Source of the DNA: Serratia odorifera
Lineage (GTDB): Bacteria > Pseudomonadota > Gammaproteobacteria > Enterobacterales > Enterobacteriaceae
Reading direction: 5' to 3'
Assembly: GCF_900635445.1 (NCBI RefSeq)
Contig: NZ_LR134117.1
Span: forward strand, 2,914,001 to 2,978,000
DNA length: 64,000 bases
The notes beneath the pieces were generated by a model. It saw only the letters and a list, made by a program, of their open reading frames with translations. It had not been told where the DNA came from and made no database searches. The translations under genes were made by a program, and so were the position numbers. How positions within the stretch are numbered: the first letter of the stretch is position 1; each line of letters starts with the position of its first letter. This document shows, piece after piece, positions 54,823-64,000 of this stretch.

Positions 54823-54965
54823 CGGGCTGATGCCCGTCGTATCACGGGCTGCCTGCCGGCGTTGCCCCGTTCAGCGACAGTTTGCATCTGGATAAGGATG
54901 GCTTTCATTGCCGTCTCGATGCTGCCCGCAGTCGTCAGGGTATACCAACCATAGGAATCAGTACG

Positions 54966-57900
54966 GTGTCAGAAACATCAACTTTACCGGCCGACCACGC
55001 GCTGTGCGTCGACATGCCGTTGGTCGCGGCGCAACCGGGTATTTGGGTTGCCGATCAGATTTCACCGCATGGCAATGCCTATGCGGTAGCGCATTATATT
55101 GAGCTTAACGGCGAGCTGGACCCGAACTGTCTGCTGCGCGCCATCGCATTGGGATTGAACGAAGTGGACACCCTGCGACTGCGTTTTGACGAGTGCGACG
55201 GGGTACCGCGGCAATCGTTTGATGCGGGCATGGCGATTGACGCGCCGGAATATCTCGATCTGACCGCTTCGGCGGATCCCGCCGCCGCTGCCACAGCGCT
55301 GATGCAGCGCGATCTTGCCGGCGAACTGCGCGTCAGCAGTGGAAAACCACTGTATCGTCACCTGCTGATGCGGGTGGCAGAGCGCCGCTGGTACTGGTAT
55401 CAGCGCTATCACCACCTGCTGGTGGATGGCTTTAGCTTTACCGCCATTGCCCGGCGCATCGCCAATATCTATAGCCGTTTGCGCCATGACCAACCGCTGG
55501 AACCTACGCCGTTTACGCCATTTGGCGATGTGGTGGCTGAATACCAGGCTTACCGTCAGTCTGCCGGCTGGCAGCGTGATGCCGATTTCTGGCGTAATAA
55601 GGCGCGCCAACTGCCGCCGGCGGCCACGCTGTGCGCGCAACCGCTGGCGGGGCAGGTGCCGACCACCCGCATTCATCGTCTGAGTCAGATCTGCACGGCG
55701 GCGGCGTTCGCGCCGCTGGTGGATGCCGGGCGCGAGCAACAGCTGAATGCGGCGGATATGGCGATCGCCCTGTTGGCGCTGTGGGTGTCGCGCCTTAGCG
55801 GTCAGCCGAGCTTCAGCGCCGGATTTATCTTTATGCGCCGTACCGGCTCGGCCGCGCTGTGCGCCACCGGGCCGGTGATTAACGTCTTGCCGATGGAACT
55901 GCACCTCGATCCGCAAGCCACCTTGGCGGATGCGGCGGCGAAAATCAGTCGCGAACTGAAAACGCTGCGTCGTCACCAGCGTTATGACGCGGAGCAGGTA
56001 CAGCGCGATCTGGGGCACGTAGGGCGATGCCCAGCCGCTGTATGGCACGGTGTTCAACTTTAAGATGTTCGATTACCAGCTCGACTTTGACGGTATTGCC
56101 GGCATCACCCACGATCTGGCTTCCGGGCCGGTACGCGATCTGGAAATTGCCCTGTTTATCGACCAGGACGGCCAATTGAAAGTGGAGTTGCTGGCGAATG
56201 CCGAACGTTACCAGCGCGATGAGTTGGCGGCGCATTTGCAGCGACTGCCGCTGCTGATGCGTCAGTTTGGCGAGCAGCCGCAGTTGCCGGTCGGCGAGGC
56301 GGATTTGCTGACCGCCGACGATCGTGCGCTGCTGAGCCGCGTCAACGATACCGCACATCCGCTACCGACACAGACGTTGAGCGGCCTGCTGGCGCAACAG
56401 GCGCGCCAGACGCCGGACGCACCAGCGCTGTCTGACGCACATTTCCGCTTCAATTACCGTGAAACCCGCCAACAGGTCAGCGCGCTGGCGCGCCAGTTGA
56501 GCGCACAGGGCGTGCGGCCGGGCGACATCGTTGCCGTGGCGTTGCCGCGTTCGGTGTTCCTGTCGCTGGCGCTGATGGCGATTGTCGAAGCCGGCGCCGC
56601 CTACCTGCCGCTGGATACCGGTTACCCGGACGAGCGTCTGCGCATGATGCTGGAAGACGCCGCGCCGCGGCTGATCGTCACTAATCCGGCACAGCAGGCG
56701 CGCTTTACCGGTCAGGGCGAGATCCTGCTGTACGATGCGCCGCTGGCGGCCGACCATGCGGCCGACGTGATGGTGAACGGGCCGACGCCACATCATCCGG
56801 CTTATATTATCTTTACCTCGGGGTCTACCGGGCGGCCGAAGGGGGTCTTGGTCGGTCATCAGGCTATCGTCAACCGCCTGTTGTGGATGCAAAACCACTA
56901 TCCGTTGACGGCGGACGACGTGGTATTGCAGAAAACGCCGTGCAGTTTCGACGTGTCGGTATGGGAATTCTTCTGGCCGCTGATGGTGGGCGCGCAGTTA
57001 GTGATGGCGCCGCCGGAAGCGCATCGCGATCCACAAACGCTTGCAGCAGTTGATTGCACGTCATGGCGTCACGACTCTGCATTTCGTACCGTCGATGCTG
57101 GCGGCGTTCGTCAGCGCGCTGGACAGTGACCAGGCGGTTGCCCAGTGCGCTCGGCTGCGCCAGGTATTTTGCAGCGGTGAGGCGCTGCCGGCCGAGCTGT
57201 GCCGTCTGTGGCAAAGTCGTACCGGCGTGCCGCTGCACAATCTGTATGGCCCGACCGAGGCGGCGGTGGACGTCAGTTGGCACCCGGCCTGGGGCGAGTC
57301 CCCTGGCGGCGGTGAGCGGTGCCAACGTGCCGATTGGCCTGCCGGTGTGGAATACCGGTTTGCGCATCCTCGATGCGCGTCTGCGGCCGGTGCCACCTGG
57401 CGTGGCTGGCGATCTGTATCTGACCGGCGTGCAGTTGGCGCACGGCTATCTGGGGCGGCCTGAATTGACCGCCAGCCGTTTTTGTCGCCGATCCGTTCGG
57501 TGATGGCGGTCGCATGTACCGCACCGGCGACGTGGCCCGCTGGCTGCCGAATGGCGCGGTGGAATATCTGGGCCGTAGCGATGACCAGTTGAAAATCCGC
57601 GGACAGCGCATCGAACTCAGCGAGATCGACCATGCGTTGTTGTCGCTGCCGGGGGTACGGCAGGCGGTCGCCCATGCGCTGGTGCTGGACGGTACGCCGA
57701 CGGATACCGGCGGCGATGCGCGTCAACTGGTAGGCTACCTGGTGGCGCAGCCGGGCGTTAGCCTGGCGCTGGATGCGTTGCGCAGCGCGTTGAGCGAGCG
57801 GTTACCCGCGCATATGGTACCGGTTGCGCTGGTAGAGCTGGCCGAATTGCCGCTGAGCGCCAACGGCAAGCTGGATCGCAAGGCGTTGCCACAGCCGCAA

Positions 57901-58914
57901 AGCGGTTGCCGCAGCGCCGGCCGTGACGCGGAACCGGGGTTGGAAAGCGCCATTGCCGCGGTCTTCGCCCGTTTGCTGCAACGCGAACAGGTTTTTGCCG
58001 ATGATGATTTCTTCGCATTGGGCGGCCACTCGTTGCTGGCGATGCGTCTGGCGGCGGAATTGCGGCGCGATCTCGGCAAAGCGGTGTCGGTCGGCCAGGT
58101 GATGGTGGCGTCGAGAGTGGAACAGCTGGCGCAACTGCTGGCGGAAGAGCGCACGCAGGAAGAGGCCGACCGCTGTGGTTTCGAACGCGTGCTGCCCCTG
58201 CGCATTACCGATGGCCCGACGCTGTTCTGTCTGCATCCGGCCTCCGGTTTTTCCTGGCAGTTCAGCGTGCTGCCACGCTATATCGACCAGCACTGGTCAC
58301 TGGTCGGCATTCAATCGCCACGGCCGGACGGCCCGCTGGCGGTGAGCGAAGACATGGATCAGGTTTGCGATGCGCATCTGGCCACGGTGTTGGCGGTGCA
58401 ACCACATGGCCCGTACCACTTTATCGGTTATTCGCTGGGGGGCACGCTGGCGCAGGGTATTGCCGCGCGGCTGCAGGCGCGTGGCGAACAAGTGGCATTT
58501 CTCGGCCTGCTGGACACCTATCCGCCGGAAACCCAGAACTGGGATGTGATGCTGGACGACAATGTGCTGAAAGAAGTCCAGCGCGAACGCGAGCAGTTCC
58601 TGGCGGTATCGCAAGACACGCTGGATCCGGCGCTGGGGGACGCCCGGGTAGCGATGTTTGACAATATCGAGGCCAACTACGCGGATTCGGTGCGCCTGCT
58701 GTCCCATACCCATACCGCCAGTTTCAGCGGGCAGGCGACGCTGTTTGTCGCCAAGCGCACTTTGCAGCAGGGGATGGATGTGCAACAAACCTGGGCGCGC
58801 TACGTGGATGCGCTGCAGGTACACGAACTGGACTGCGCGCACGTCGACATCGTATCGCCGGCATCGTTCAAGGTGTTGGGGCCGTTGCTCAACCGCGTGC
58901 TACGGGCATTATAA
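54966..58914 (+). CDS. entF: EntF, enterobactin NRPS (four apparent frameshifts)
   Basis: This serine-activating nonribosomal peptide synthetase assembles the trilactone. Domains are condensation (about 10-430, YHHLLVDGFSF motif), adenylation (about 440-970, YIIFTSGSTGRPKG and SFDVSVWEFFWP), carrier (FFALGGHSLLAM, about 1020) and thioesterase (GYSLGGTLAQG, final 250). Breaks near 56022, 57041, 57300 and 57479 each vanish on removing one base from a short run, giving about 1,314 residues. The GTG start at 54966 has TAGGAA upstream. The A-domain motifs follow E. coli EntF, so serine is the likely substrate. Confidence 0.93.
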
Positions 58915-58955
58915 CGCCCGTACGCGCTGAGTGAAGCGGGTGCCCGCCGACCGGT

Positions 58956-58987
58956 AAAAAGGGCTGAAGTATATTCAGCCCTTTTTT
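58956..58987. terminator. Bidirectional terminator between entF and fepC
   Basis: AAAAAGGGCTGAA, loop, TTCAGCCCTTTTTT: a near-perfect symmetrical hairpin between the convergent genes. Confidence 0.9.
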
Positions 58988-59001
58988 GCGTCTGTGCTGG
59001 C

Positions 59002-59802
59002 TTATTTGCCCAACGGCACCACCAGCGGCGTGTGCGACACCGGATCGTCAATGATCATGCATTTCAGTCCGTACACGTCTTCGATCAGTTCCGGCGTGAC
59101 AATGTCTTTTGGCGCGCCTTCTGCGATCACCTTGCCGCCGCGCATGGCAATCAAGTGCGTTGCATAGCGACAGGCGTGGTTCAAATCATGCAGCACGACC
59201 ACCAGGGTATGGCCATTGTCGCGGTTCAAGCGACGCATCAATTCCAGCAGATCGATCTGATGCGCGATGTCCAGCCAGGTGGTCGGTTCGTCCAGCAACA
59301 GCAGTGGCGTCTGTTGGGCCAGCACCATGGCGATCCAGACGCGCTGGCGTTGGCCGCCAGACAGGGTATCGACCGCCAGTTCGGCCAGTTCGGCCACGCC
59401 GGTTGCCTGCATCGCCTCGGTGACCGCCTGCTGATCTTCCGCCCGCCAACGCTGAACAGACCGCTGGTGCGGATAACGGCCGCGCGCCACCAGATCGAAC
59501 ACCGTGATATCGCCAGGCGCGATCGAGCTTTGCGGCAGCAATCCCAACTGGCGGGCTACCTCTTTGGTGGCGTACTCGCCAATCAGTTTGCCGTTCAGCC
59601 ATACAGCGCCAGCCTGTGGTTGCAACAGACGGCTGAGGGTACGCAGCAGCGTGGATTTCCCGCAGGCGTTTGGGCCGATAATCACCGTCAGTTCCCCCTG
59701 CGGGATGGACACTGAAAGGTTATGCGCCACGGTTTTTTTGTCATAGCCCAGCGTCAGGTTTTCGGCGCGCAGCGGCGCGGATAAAGGCGTTTCAGCATTC
59801 AT
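59002..59802 (-). CDS. fepC: FepC, ferric-enterobactin ABC ATPase
   Basis: This 266-residue ATPase is part of the FepBCDG importer. The Walker A is GPNACGKST, the signature is LSGGQRQRVWIAMVLA, and the Walker B is LLLLDEPTTWLD. It is the last gene of fepD-fepG-fepC and overlaps fepG by four bases. E. coli fepE is absent between entF and fepC. Confidence 0.95.
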   Translation of the reverse strand: MNAETPLSAPLRAENLTLGYDKKTVAHNLSVSIPQGELTVIIGPNACGKSTLLRTLSRLLQPQAGAVWLNGKLIGEYATKEVARQLGLLPQSSIAPGDITVFDLVARGRYPHQRSVQRWRAEDQQAVTEAMQATGVAELAELAVDTLSGGQRQRVWIAMVLAQQTPLLLLDEPTTWLDIAHQIDLLELMRRLNRDNGHTLVVVLHDLNHACRYATHLIAMRGGKVIAEGAPKDIVTPELIEDVYGLKCMIIDDPVSHTPLVVPLGK

Positions 59803-60824
59803 TTTTTTCGCGACTCACGGATTAATAGCCAAATCAGATAGATGCCGCCGATGCTGACGGTCAGTGCGCCGACCGGCAGTTGATACGGCATAAACAGCCG
59901 CTGTGCGGTTACGTCGGCCGCCAGCAGCAGCAGCGCGCCGGTCAGCGCGGTTAACAGCAGCACCTGACGGTTGGCGCACAGGCGGCGGGCAATTTGCGGC
60001 GCCACCAGCGCAATAAAGGAGATCGGACCGGCGACGGCGGTGGCCGCAGCGGTCAGCAATACCGCAATCAGCAGCAGTAAAATGCGTGAACGTTCAACCG
60101 CCACGCCAAGCGCGCAGGCGGCGTCATCGCCCATTTCCAGCAGGCGCATGCGGCGTGACAACGCCATCAGCAGCAGTGCACAGACGGCGATCACCAACAT
60201 CACCGGCTGGCTTTTGGCCCAGGTGACGCCGTTAAGCGAACCGGCGCTCCATAATCCGGCGGTCATCGCCGATTCCAGCGAGGCGGTGATAATCAACCAG
60301 GTATTGGCGCCCACCAGCAGCGCGCGCACCGCAATGCCGACGATAATCAGCCGGAAGGCCTCGATGCCATTGCGCCATGCCAACAGGTAAATCAGCGCCG
60401 CGGTTAACAGGCCACCGATCAACGCGCCGGAGGTGATGCCAAGTACACCACCGTTGAACAGCACCACCGCTACCAGCACGCCGCTGTAGGCACCGGTATT
60501 GAAACCGATAACGTCCGGGCTGCCGAGCGGATTGCGCAGCAACGACTGGAAAATGGCGCCGCTGATGCCGAGTGCGGCGCCCAATATCAGCGCCATCGCT
60601 ACGCGTGGCAAGCGCCATTGGCTGACGATCACCGTTAAATTGGCCGGTCCTTCGCCGCGCAGTGCGTCGATCACCTGTAACGCGCTGAGCGACAGGGTAC
60701 CGGAACCAAGCGCGTAAATGGCCAGGCTGGCGCAAGCGAACAGCAGCGCCAGCAGGGTCAGCGTCGCGCGTGACAGGCGGGCAGGGTGCGACGGGCGCAT
60801 CAGACGGGTAGCATGCAGCGACAT
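59799..60824 (-). CDS. fepG: FepG, ferric-enterobactin permease
   Basis: This 341-residue FecCD-family permease has about ten helices. Conserved segments are WRLPRVAMALILGAALGISG, RNPLGSPDVIGF and GPISFIALVAPQIARRL. I chose the ATG at 60824 (MSLHATRLMRPS), which overlaps the fepD stop by one base (TGATG). The frame runs further upstream through fepD but is not coding there. Confidence 0.94.
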   Translation of the reverse strand: MSLHATRLMRPSHPARLSRATLTLLALLFACASLAIYALGSGTLSLSALQVIDALRGEGPANLTVIVSQWRLPRVAMALILGAALGISGAIFQSLLRNPLGSPDVIGFNTGAYSGVLVAVVLFNGGVLGITSGALIGGLLTAALIYLLAWRNGIEAFRLIIVGIAVRALLVGANTWLIITASLESAMTAGLWSAGSLNGVTWAKSQPVMLVIAVCALLLMALSRRMRLLEMGDDAACALGVAVERSRILLLLIAVLLTAAATAVAGPISFIALVAPQIARRLCANRQVLLLTALTGALLLLAADVTAQRLFMPYQLPVGALTVSIGGIYLIWLLIRESRKK

Positions 60825-61897
60825 CAGCAACTCCTGCGGAACATGTGGCGCTGGCGAACCAGGGCGATCAACACCGGGGCGCCGAGCAATGCGGTTACGA
60901 TCGAGACCCGCAGTTCGCCGGCCACCAGGAAGCGACCGAGCAAGTCGGCGCCGAGAAGCAGAATGGGGGTCAGTACCAGCGTCCACGGCAGGATCCAGTG
61001 CAGTTCCGAACCGGCCAGACGGCGCGCGACGTGCGGCATCATCAGGCCGACGAAGGCGATTGGCCCGACGGCGGCGGTGGCGCTGCCGCACAGCAGGGTG
61101 ATCGCCAGCAGGCCGAGCAATTGGGTGCGCACGATACCGGTGCCCAGCGCGGTGGCCAGTTCGCTACCCATGCTCAGGCTGTTGAGCGCCTTGGTCATCC
61201 ACAGGGCGATCAGCGTACCGAGCACAATTGGCAGGGTGACGGTGCGTACCACCTGCATGTTCTGGATATCCAGCGAACCGGCCTGCCAGAAGCGCAGTTG
61301 ATCGAACGTTTGAGGGTTGAGCAGCGCAATGCCGGAGGTCATGCCTTCCAGCACTGCGCCGAGCGCGACGCCTGCCAGCGTCAGGCGAATCGGGTTCAAT
61401 GTACTACGCCCCAGCGCGCCGACCAGCGCCACCAAGAGCGTCGCGCCCAGCGCGCCGGCAAAGGCGAACCACAGGTATTGGTCGATGTCGGCGGCGCCAA
61501 ACAGCGTAATGCCGAGCACCACGGCAAAGCCGGCACCGGCATTAACGCCGAGAATGCCAGGGTCGGCCAGCGGGTTGCGCGTCAGGGTTTGCATCAGCGC
61601 GCCGGCCAGCCCGAGCGCGATACCGGCCAACAGCCCCACCAGCGTGCGCGGCAGTCGTGCATTGGTGACGATCGTGCAGTCGACGCCGCTGCATTGGCCA
61701 TTGAGGGCCTGCAGCACGGTAGTGAAGGGAATTGGCTTTGCGCCCAGCGACAGGCTGAGCGCCATCATCAGCAATAGCGTCAGTAATGCCAGTACCAGGC
61801 CGTACAGCCTGCGGCGGAAAGCGCGTGTGGTGCCGAATATCAGGCGCTCCTGCGAGGGATGTGAGGAGTGCGAACCATTGTGTGTAAGCCGGAACAT
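60824..61897 (-). CDS. fepD: FepD, ferric-enterobactin permease
   Basis: This 357-residue partner permease has about ten helices and the motifs ARLPRTLVGLLAGIALGLAG, RNPLADPGILGVNAGAG and GPIAFVGLMMPHVARRL. It leads the fepDGC unit and diverges from entS. A Fur box lies 27 bases upstream of its ATG. The N-terminus is about 20 residues longer than in E. coli, so a later start is possible. Confidence 0.93.
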   Translation of the reverse strand: MFRLTHNGSHSSHPSQERLIFGTTRAFRRRLYGLVLALLTLLLMMALSLSLGAKPIPFTTVLQALNGQCSGVDCTIVTNARLPRTLVGLLAGIALGLAGALMQTLTRNPLADPGILGVNAGAGFAVVLGITLFGAADIDQYLWFAFAGALGATLLVALVGALGRSTLNPIRLTLAGVALGAVLEGMTSGIALLNPQTFDQLRFWQAGSLDIQNMQVVRTVTLPIVLGTLIALWMTKALNSLSMGSELATALGTGIVRTQLLGLLAITLLCGSATAAVGPIAFVGLMMPHVARRLAGSELHWILPWTLVLTPILLLGADLLGRFLVAGELRVSIVTALLGAPVLIALVRQRHMFRRSC

Positions 61898-61923
61898 GGC
61901 AACCCATTATTCAATTGAATATA

Positions 61924-61942
61924 AATGATATTTATTATCATT
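61924..61942. promoter_or_regulatory. Fur box between fepD and entS
   Basis: AATGATATTTATTATCATT is a strong Fur-like palindrome in the 135-base divergent region. It should repress both fepDGC and entS when iron is ample. Confidence 0.78.
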
Positions 61943-62032
61943 ATTGATTGTATTCATCTATGGTAGCATGACTCGCTGGCGCAATGCAGCAGCAAGCACG
62001 CAATCCCTTTTAAAAGTTGTGGTGATAGACAA

Positions 62033-63308
62033 ATGAGTAAGCCCTCGATTTTGCTTGATTTTGGTCTGCTCAAGACCAATCGGGCGTTCCGTGCCGTGTT
62101 CTGCGCACGTTTTATTTCCATTTTGGCGTTGGGATTGATGGCCCATCGCGATACCGGTGCAGATTCAGGCGTTGACCGGCTCAACGCTGCTGGTCGGTCT
62201 GGCGGTTACCTTGGCCGGCAGCGGCATGTTTGCCGGGCTGTTGATGGGCGGTGTACTGGCGGATCGCTACGAACGCCGTCGCCTGATCCTGTTTGCGCGT
62301 TCAACCTGTGGCATCGGCTTTGTCGGCATGTGCATCAATGCCGCATTGCCAACCCCATCGCTGGTGGCGATCTATCTGTTATCGGTGTGGGATGGCTTCT
62401 TTGGCGCCGTCGGCGTGACGGCGCTGCTGGCTGCGACACCGGCGTTGGTTGGGCGGGAAAACATTGTCCAGGCCGGCGCCATCAGTATGCTGACGGTGCG
62501 TTTTGGATCGATCCTGTCGCCGGCGGTGGGCGGGGTGGTGATAGCCCATGCCGGCGTGGCGTGGAACTACGGTCTGGCAGCGTTGGGCACCTTGCTGACG
62601 CTGGTGCCACTGCTACGTCTGCCGCAGCTGATGCCGCCGCCACAGCCGCGCGAGCACCCGCTGAAAGCGCTGGCAGGTGGCTTTGCCTTTCTGTTCCAGA
62701 ATAAAGTGATCGGTATGGTGGCGCTGATCGGCGCGCTGCTGACCATGGCCAGTGCGGTGCGTATCCTCTACCCGGCGCTGGCGGGCGACTGGCTGGTCGG
62801 CGCTTCCAGCCTGGGCCTGATGTATGCGGCGGTACCGCTCGGCGCGGCGATTGGCGCCTTTACCAGCGGTCGGGTGGCGCATCTGGCACGGCCTGGCTGG
62901 ATGATGCTGATGACTGCGATAGCGGCGTTCGTCGCCATTGGTTTGTTTGGTTTGATGCCGTGGTACGGGGCGGCGCTGGCGTGCCTGGTGGCATTCGGTT
63001 ACCTGAGCGCGGTGAATTCGCTGCTGCAATACGGGCTGATCCAGAGCCTGACGCCGGACGCCTTCCTCGGGCGCATCAATGGGCTGTGGACCGCGCAGAA
63101 CGTGGTGGGTGATGCCCTGGGCGCGTTGCTGCTGGGGGCGATGGGAGCGTATATGTTGCCGGCGATGACCTCGACCAGCTTTGGCTTTGGCGCCGCGGTG
63201 CTCGGCGTGCTGCTGGTGTTCGCCATGCGTGGATTACGTCTGGTGACGCTCGACAAACCGCAAGGTGACGCAAGCCTGATGTCAGCGAGCTCAAGCTGCG
63301 CCGGATAG
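62033..63308 (+). CDS. entS: EntS, enterobactin exporter (apparent frameshift)
   Basis: This MFS exporter moves enterobactin from the cytoplasm to the periplasm. About 12 helices and 424 residues are predicted once corrected. The frame breaks at the CCC 62142-62144; removing one C restores LGLMAIAIPVQIQALTG. The motif GGVLADRYERRRL marks the MFS loop. Start ATG at 62033. It keeps the E. coli position between fepD and fepB. Confidence 0.92.
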
Positions 63309-63339
63309 CCCGAATCGCCTGACGGCAAGGCGATTCGGG
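63309..63339. terminator. Hairpin between convergent entS and fepB
   Basis: A 12-bp perfect stem (CCCGAATCGCCT / AGGCGATTCGGG) with a seven-base loop begins on the base after the entS stop. There is no strong T-run, so termination is likely but not certain. Confidence 0.7.
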
Positions 63340-63358
63340 CGCTACCCGCCAGTCTGGC

Positions 63359-64000
63359 CTAACGTGAGTGGATGAACAGTTTTTCTAATCGCGTCAGCAA
63401 GTTGCTGGCGCTGTAGTAATCCAGACGAAAGGTATCATTGCCCAGCGCGTAGACCCGCTTGTTTTGCACCGCAGGCAGGTGCGTCAGGAAGGTATTTGCC
63501 ATCAAGCGCTCGGCGTCGCCGTCATCGTTGGCGAACAGCAACAGCGTTTGGCCGTTAAGACTACCCGCCAGATTTTCCCCGCTCAGTTGAATAATGTCCT
63601 TGCGCACGCCCTGGCTGGTGCTGCCGTGGACGTTGGACGGTGGCTGTGCCAGCGTGAAGCCCAGTTGTTGCAGCATTTCACCCTGCGATGACTCGGCGGT
63701 CCACAGGTTGGCGGCCTTGCCGTCGTGGCGAAACACCAATGCGCTGACCGGCTGCGGCGGCAAGGTCATCCGCTGTTTCAGCGCTTGCTCGCGCGCGGCG
63801 AAATCGGCGGTCAGCTTGGCAGCCTCGGCGTCGCGCCCCGGTGGCATAGCCCAGGTCTGTAGCCAGTTGCTGCCAGCTTTTGTCATCATAATTGACCACC
63901 AGCACCGGCGCGATGGCCGATAACTGATCGTATAAGCGCAGGGCGGAATCGCCGCCGGTGGCGGACATCACGATCAGATCCGGCGCTTCGCCGGCTATCG
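63359..64000 (-). CDS. fepB: FepB, ferric-enterobactin periplasmic binding protein (partial, apparent frameshift)
   Basis: This is the C-terminal two thirds of the periplasmic siderophore-binding protein that delivers ferric enterobactin to FepDG. Visible motifs are VLVVNYDDKSWQQLATDLGY and NTFLTHLPAVQNKRVYALGN. The frame breaks at the C4 run near 63836; removing one base restores GYATGRDAEAAKLTADFAAR. The N-terminus and signal peptide lie beyond the right edge, where entCEBA would also be expected. Confidence 0.9.

Noticed and set aside
54966..58914. Programmed frameshifting in entF and other genes
   Set aside because: The breaks are at many unrelated short runs without slippery heptamers or conserved structures, and they occur in genes never known to use frameshifting.
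60845..61777. 310-codon forward open frame across fepD
   Set aside because: It is a shadow of the fepD permease; glutamine/arginine-rich translation is typical of the antisense of membrane proteins.
1..64000. CRISPR arrays, tRNA or rRNA genes, prophage structural genes
   Set aside because: No regularly spaced repeats, no tRNA-like cloverleaf sequences and no phage structural genes were seen; the chiWXYZ lysis genes stand alone.

Overview
The window comes from a Serratia-type enterobacterium. The clearest marker is a 197-residue secreted chitin-binding LPMO nearly identical in layout to Serratia CBP21. It sits next to a ChiR-like regulator and a chiWXYZ-type lysis cassette. The 2,3-butanediol genes budA/budB and E. 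coli-like gene order over most of the rest agree with this. I place it at genus level only.

Layout. 0-5.8 kb: periplasmic nitrate reductase operon napFDAGHBC (napF cut by the window edge). 5.9-17.1 kb: nudK, an IS200/IS605-type element, tktB and talA, a deletion scar joining remnants of an rpiB-like gene and a SorC-type regulator, the chitin locus (cbp21, chiR, chiWXYZ), and maeB. The nudK/tktB/talA/maeB framework is as in E. coli, with the chitin locus inserted. 17.1-26.3 kb: mmuPM with a MetJ operator, a Fur-box-preceded ChaN-like lipoprotein, yaiI, hemF, amiA, ypeA, a ygiW-like gene, yfeZ, yfeY and yfeX. 26.5-31.3 kb: cysPTWA and cysM (sulfate/thiosulfate uptake and cysteine synthesis). 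31.5-33.6 kb: a CpxRA-like two-component pair. 33.8-44.3 kb: crr-ptsI-ptsH, cysK, cysZ, zipA, ligA, ypeB, yfeH and yfeR. 44.3-50.5 kb: a nucleotidyltransferase-like protein, a LysR regulator, budA, budB and a DppA-like binding protein. 50.6-64 kb: enterobactin-type siderophore locus fepA, fes, ybdZ, entF, fepC, fepG, fepD, entS and fepB (cut by the right edge), with two Fur boxes.

The genes fall into coherent systems. Nap carries out quinol-driven periplasmic nitrate respiration. The cys genes and cysK/cysM/cysZ make up sulfur assimilation. The fep/ent/fes genes secrete, recapture and hydrolyse a catecholate siderophore. The chi genes combine a chitin-active oxidase, its regulator, and a holin/endopeptidase/spanin-like set known in S. 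marcescens to export chitinases.

The most striking anomaly is technical or evolutionary. About 26 single-base indels, almost all one-base expansions of short homopolymers, interrupt otherwise full-length genes between 17.7 and 63.9 kb. They include the essential gene ligA, which points to sequencing error rather than gene decay. I did not find a convincing undescribed multi-gene system. The best leads are the chitin cassette without an adjacent chitinase, a terminator-like hairpin and direct repeats in the budA leader, and the rpiB/SorC scar.
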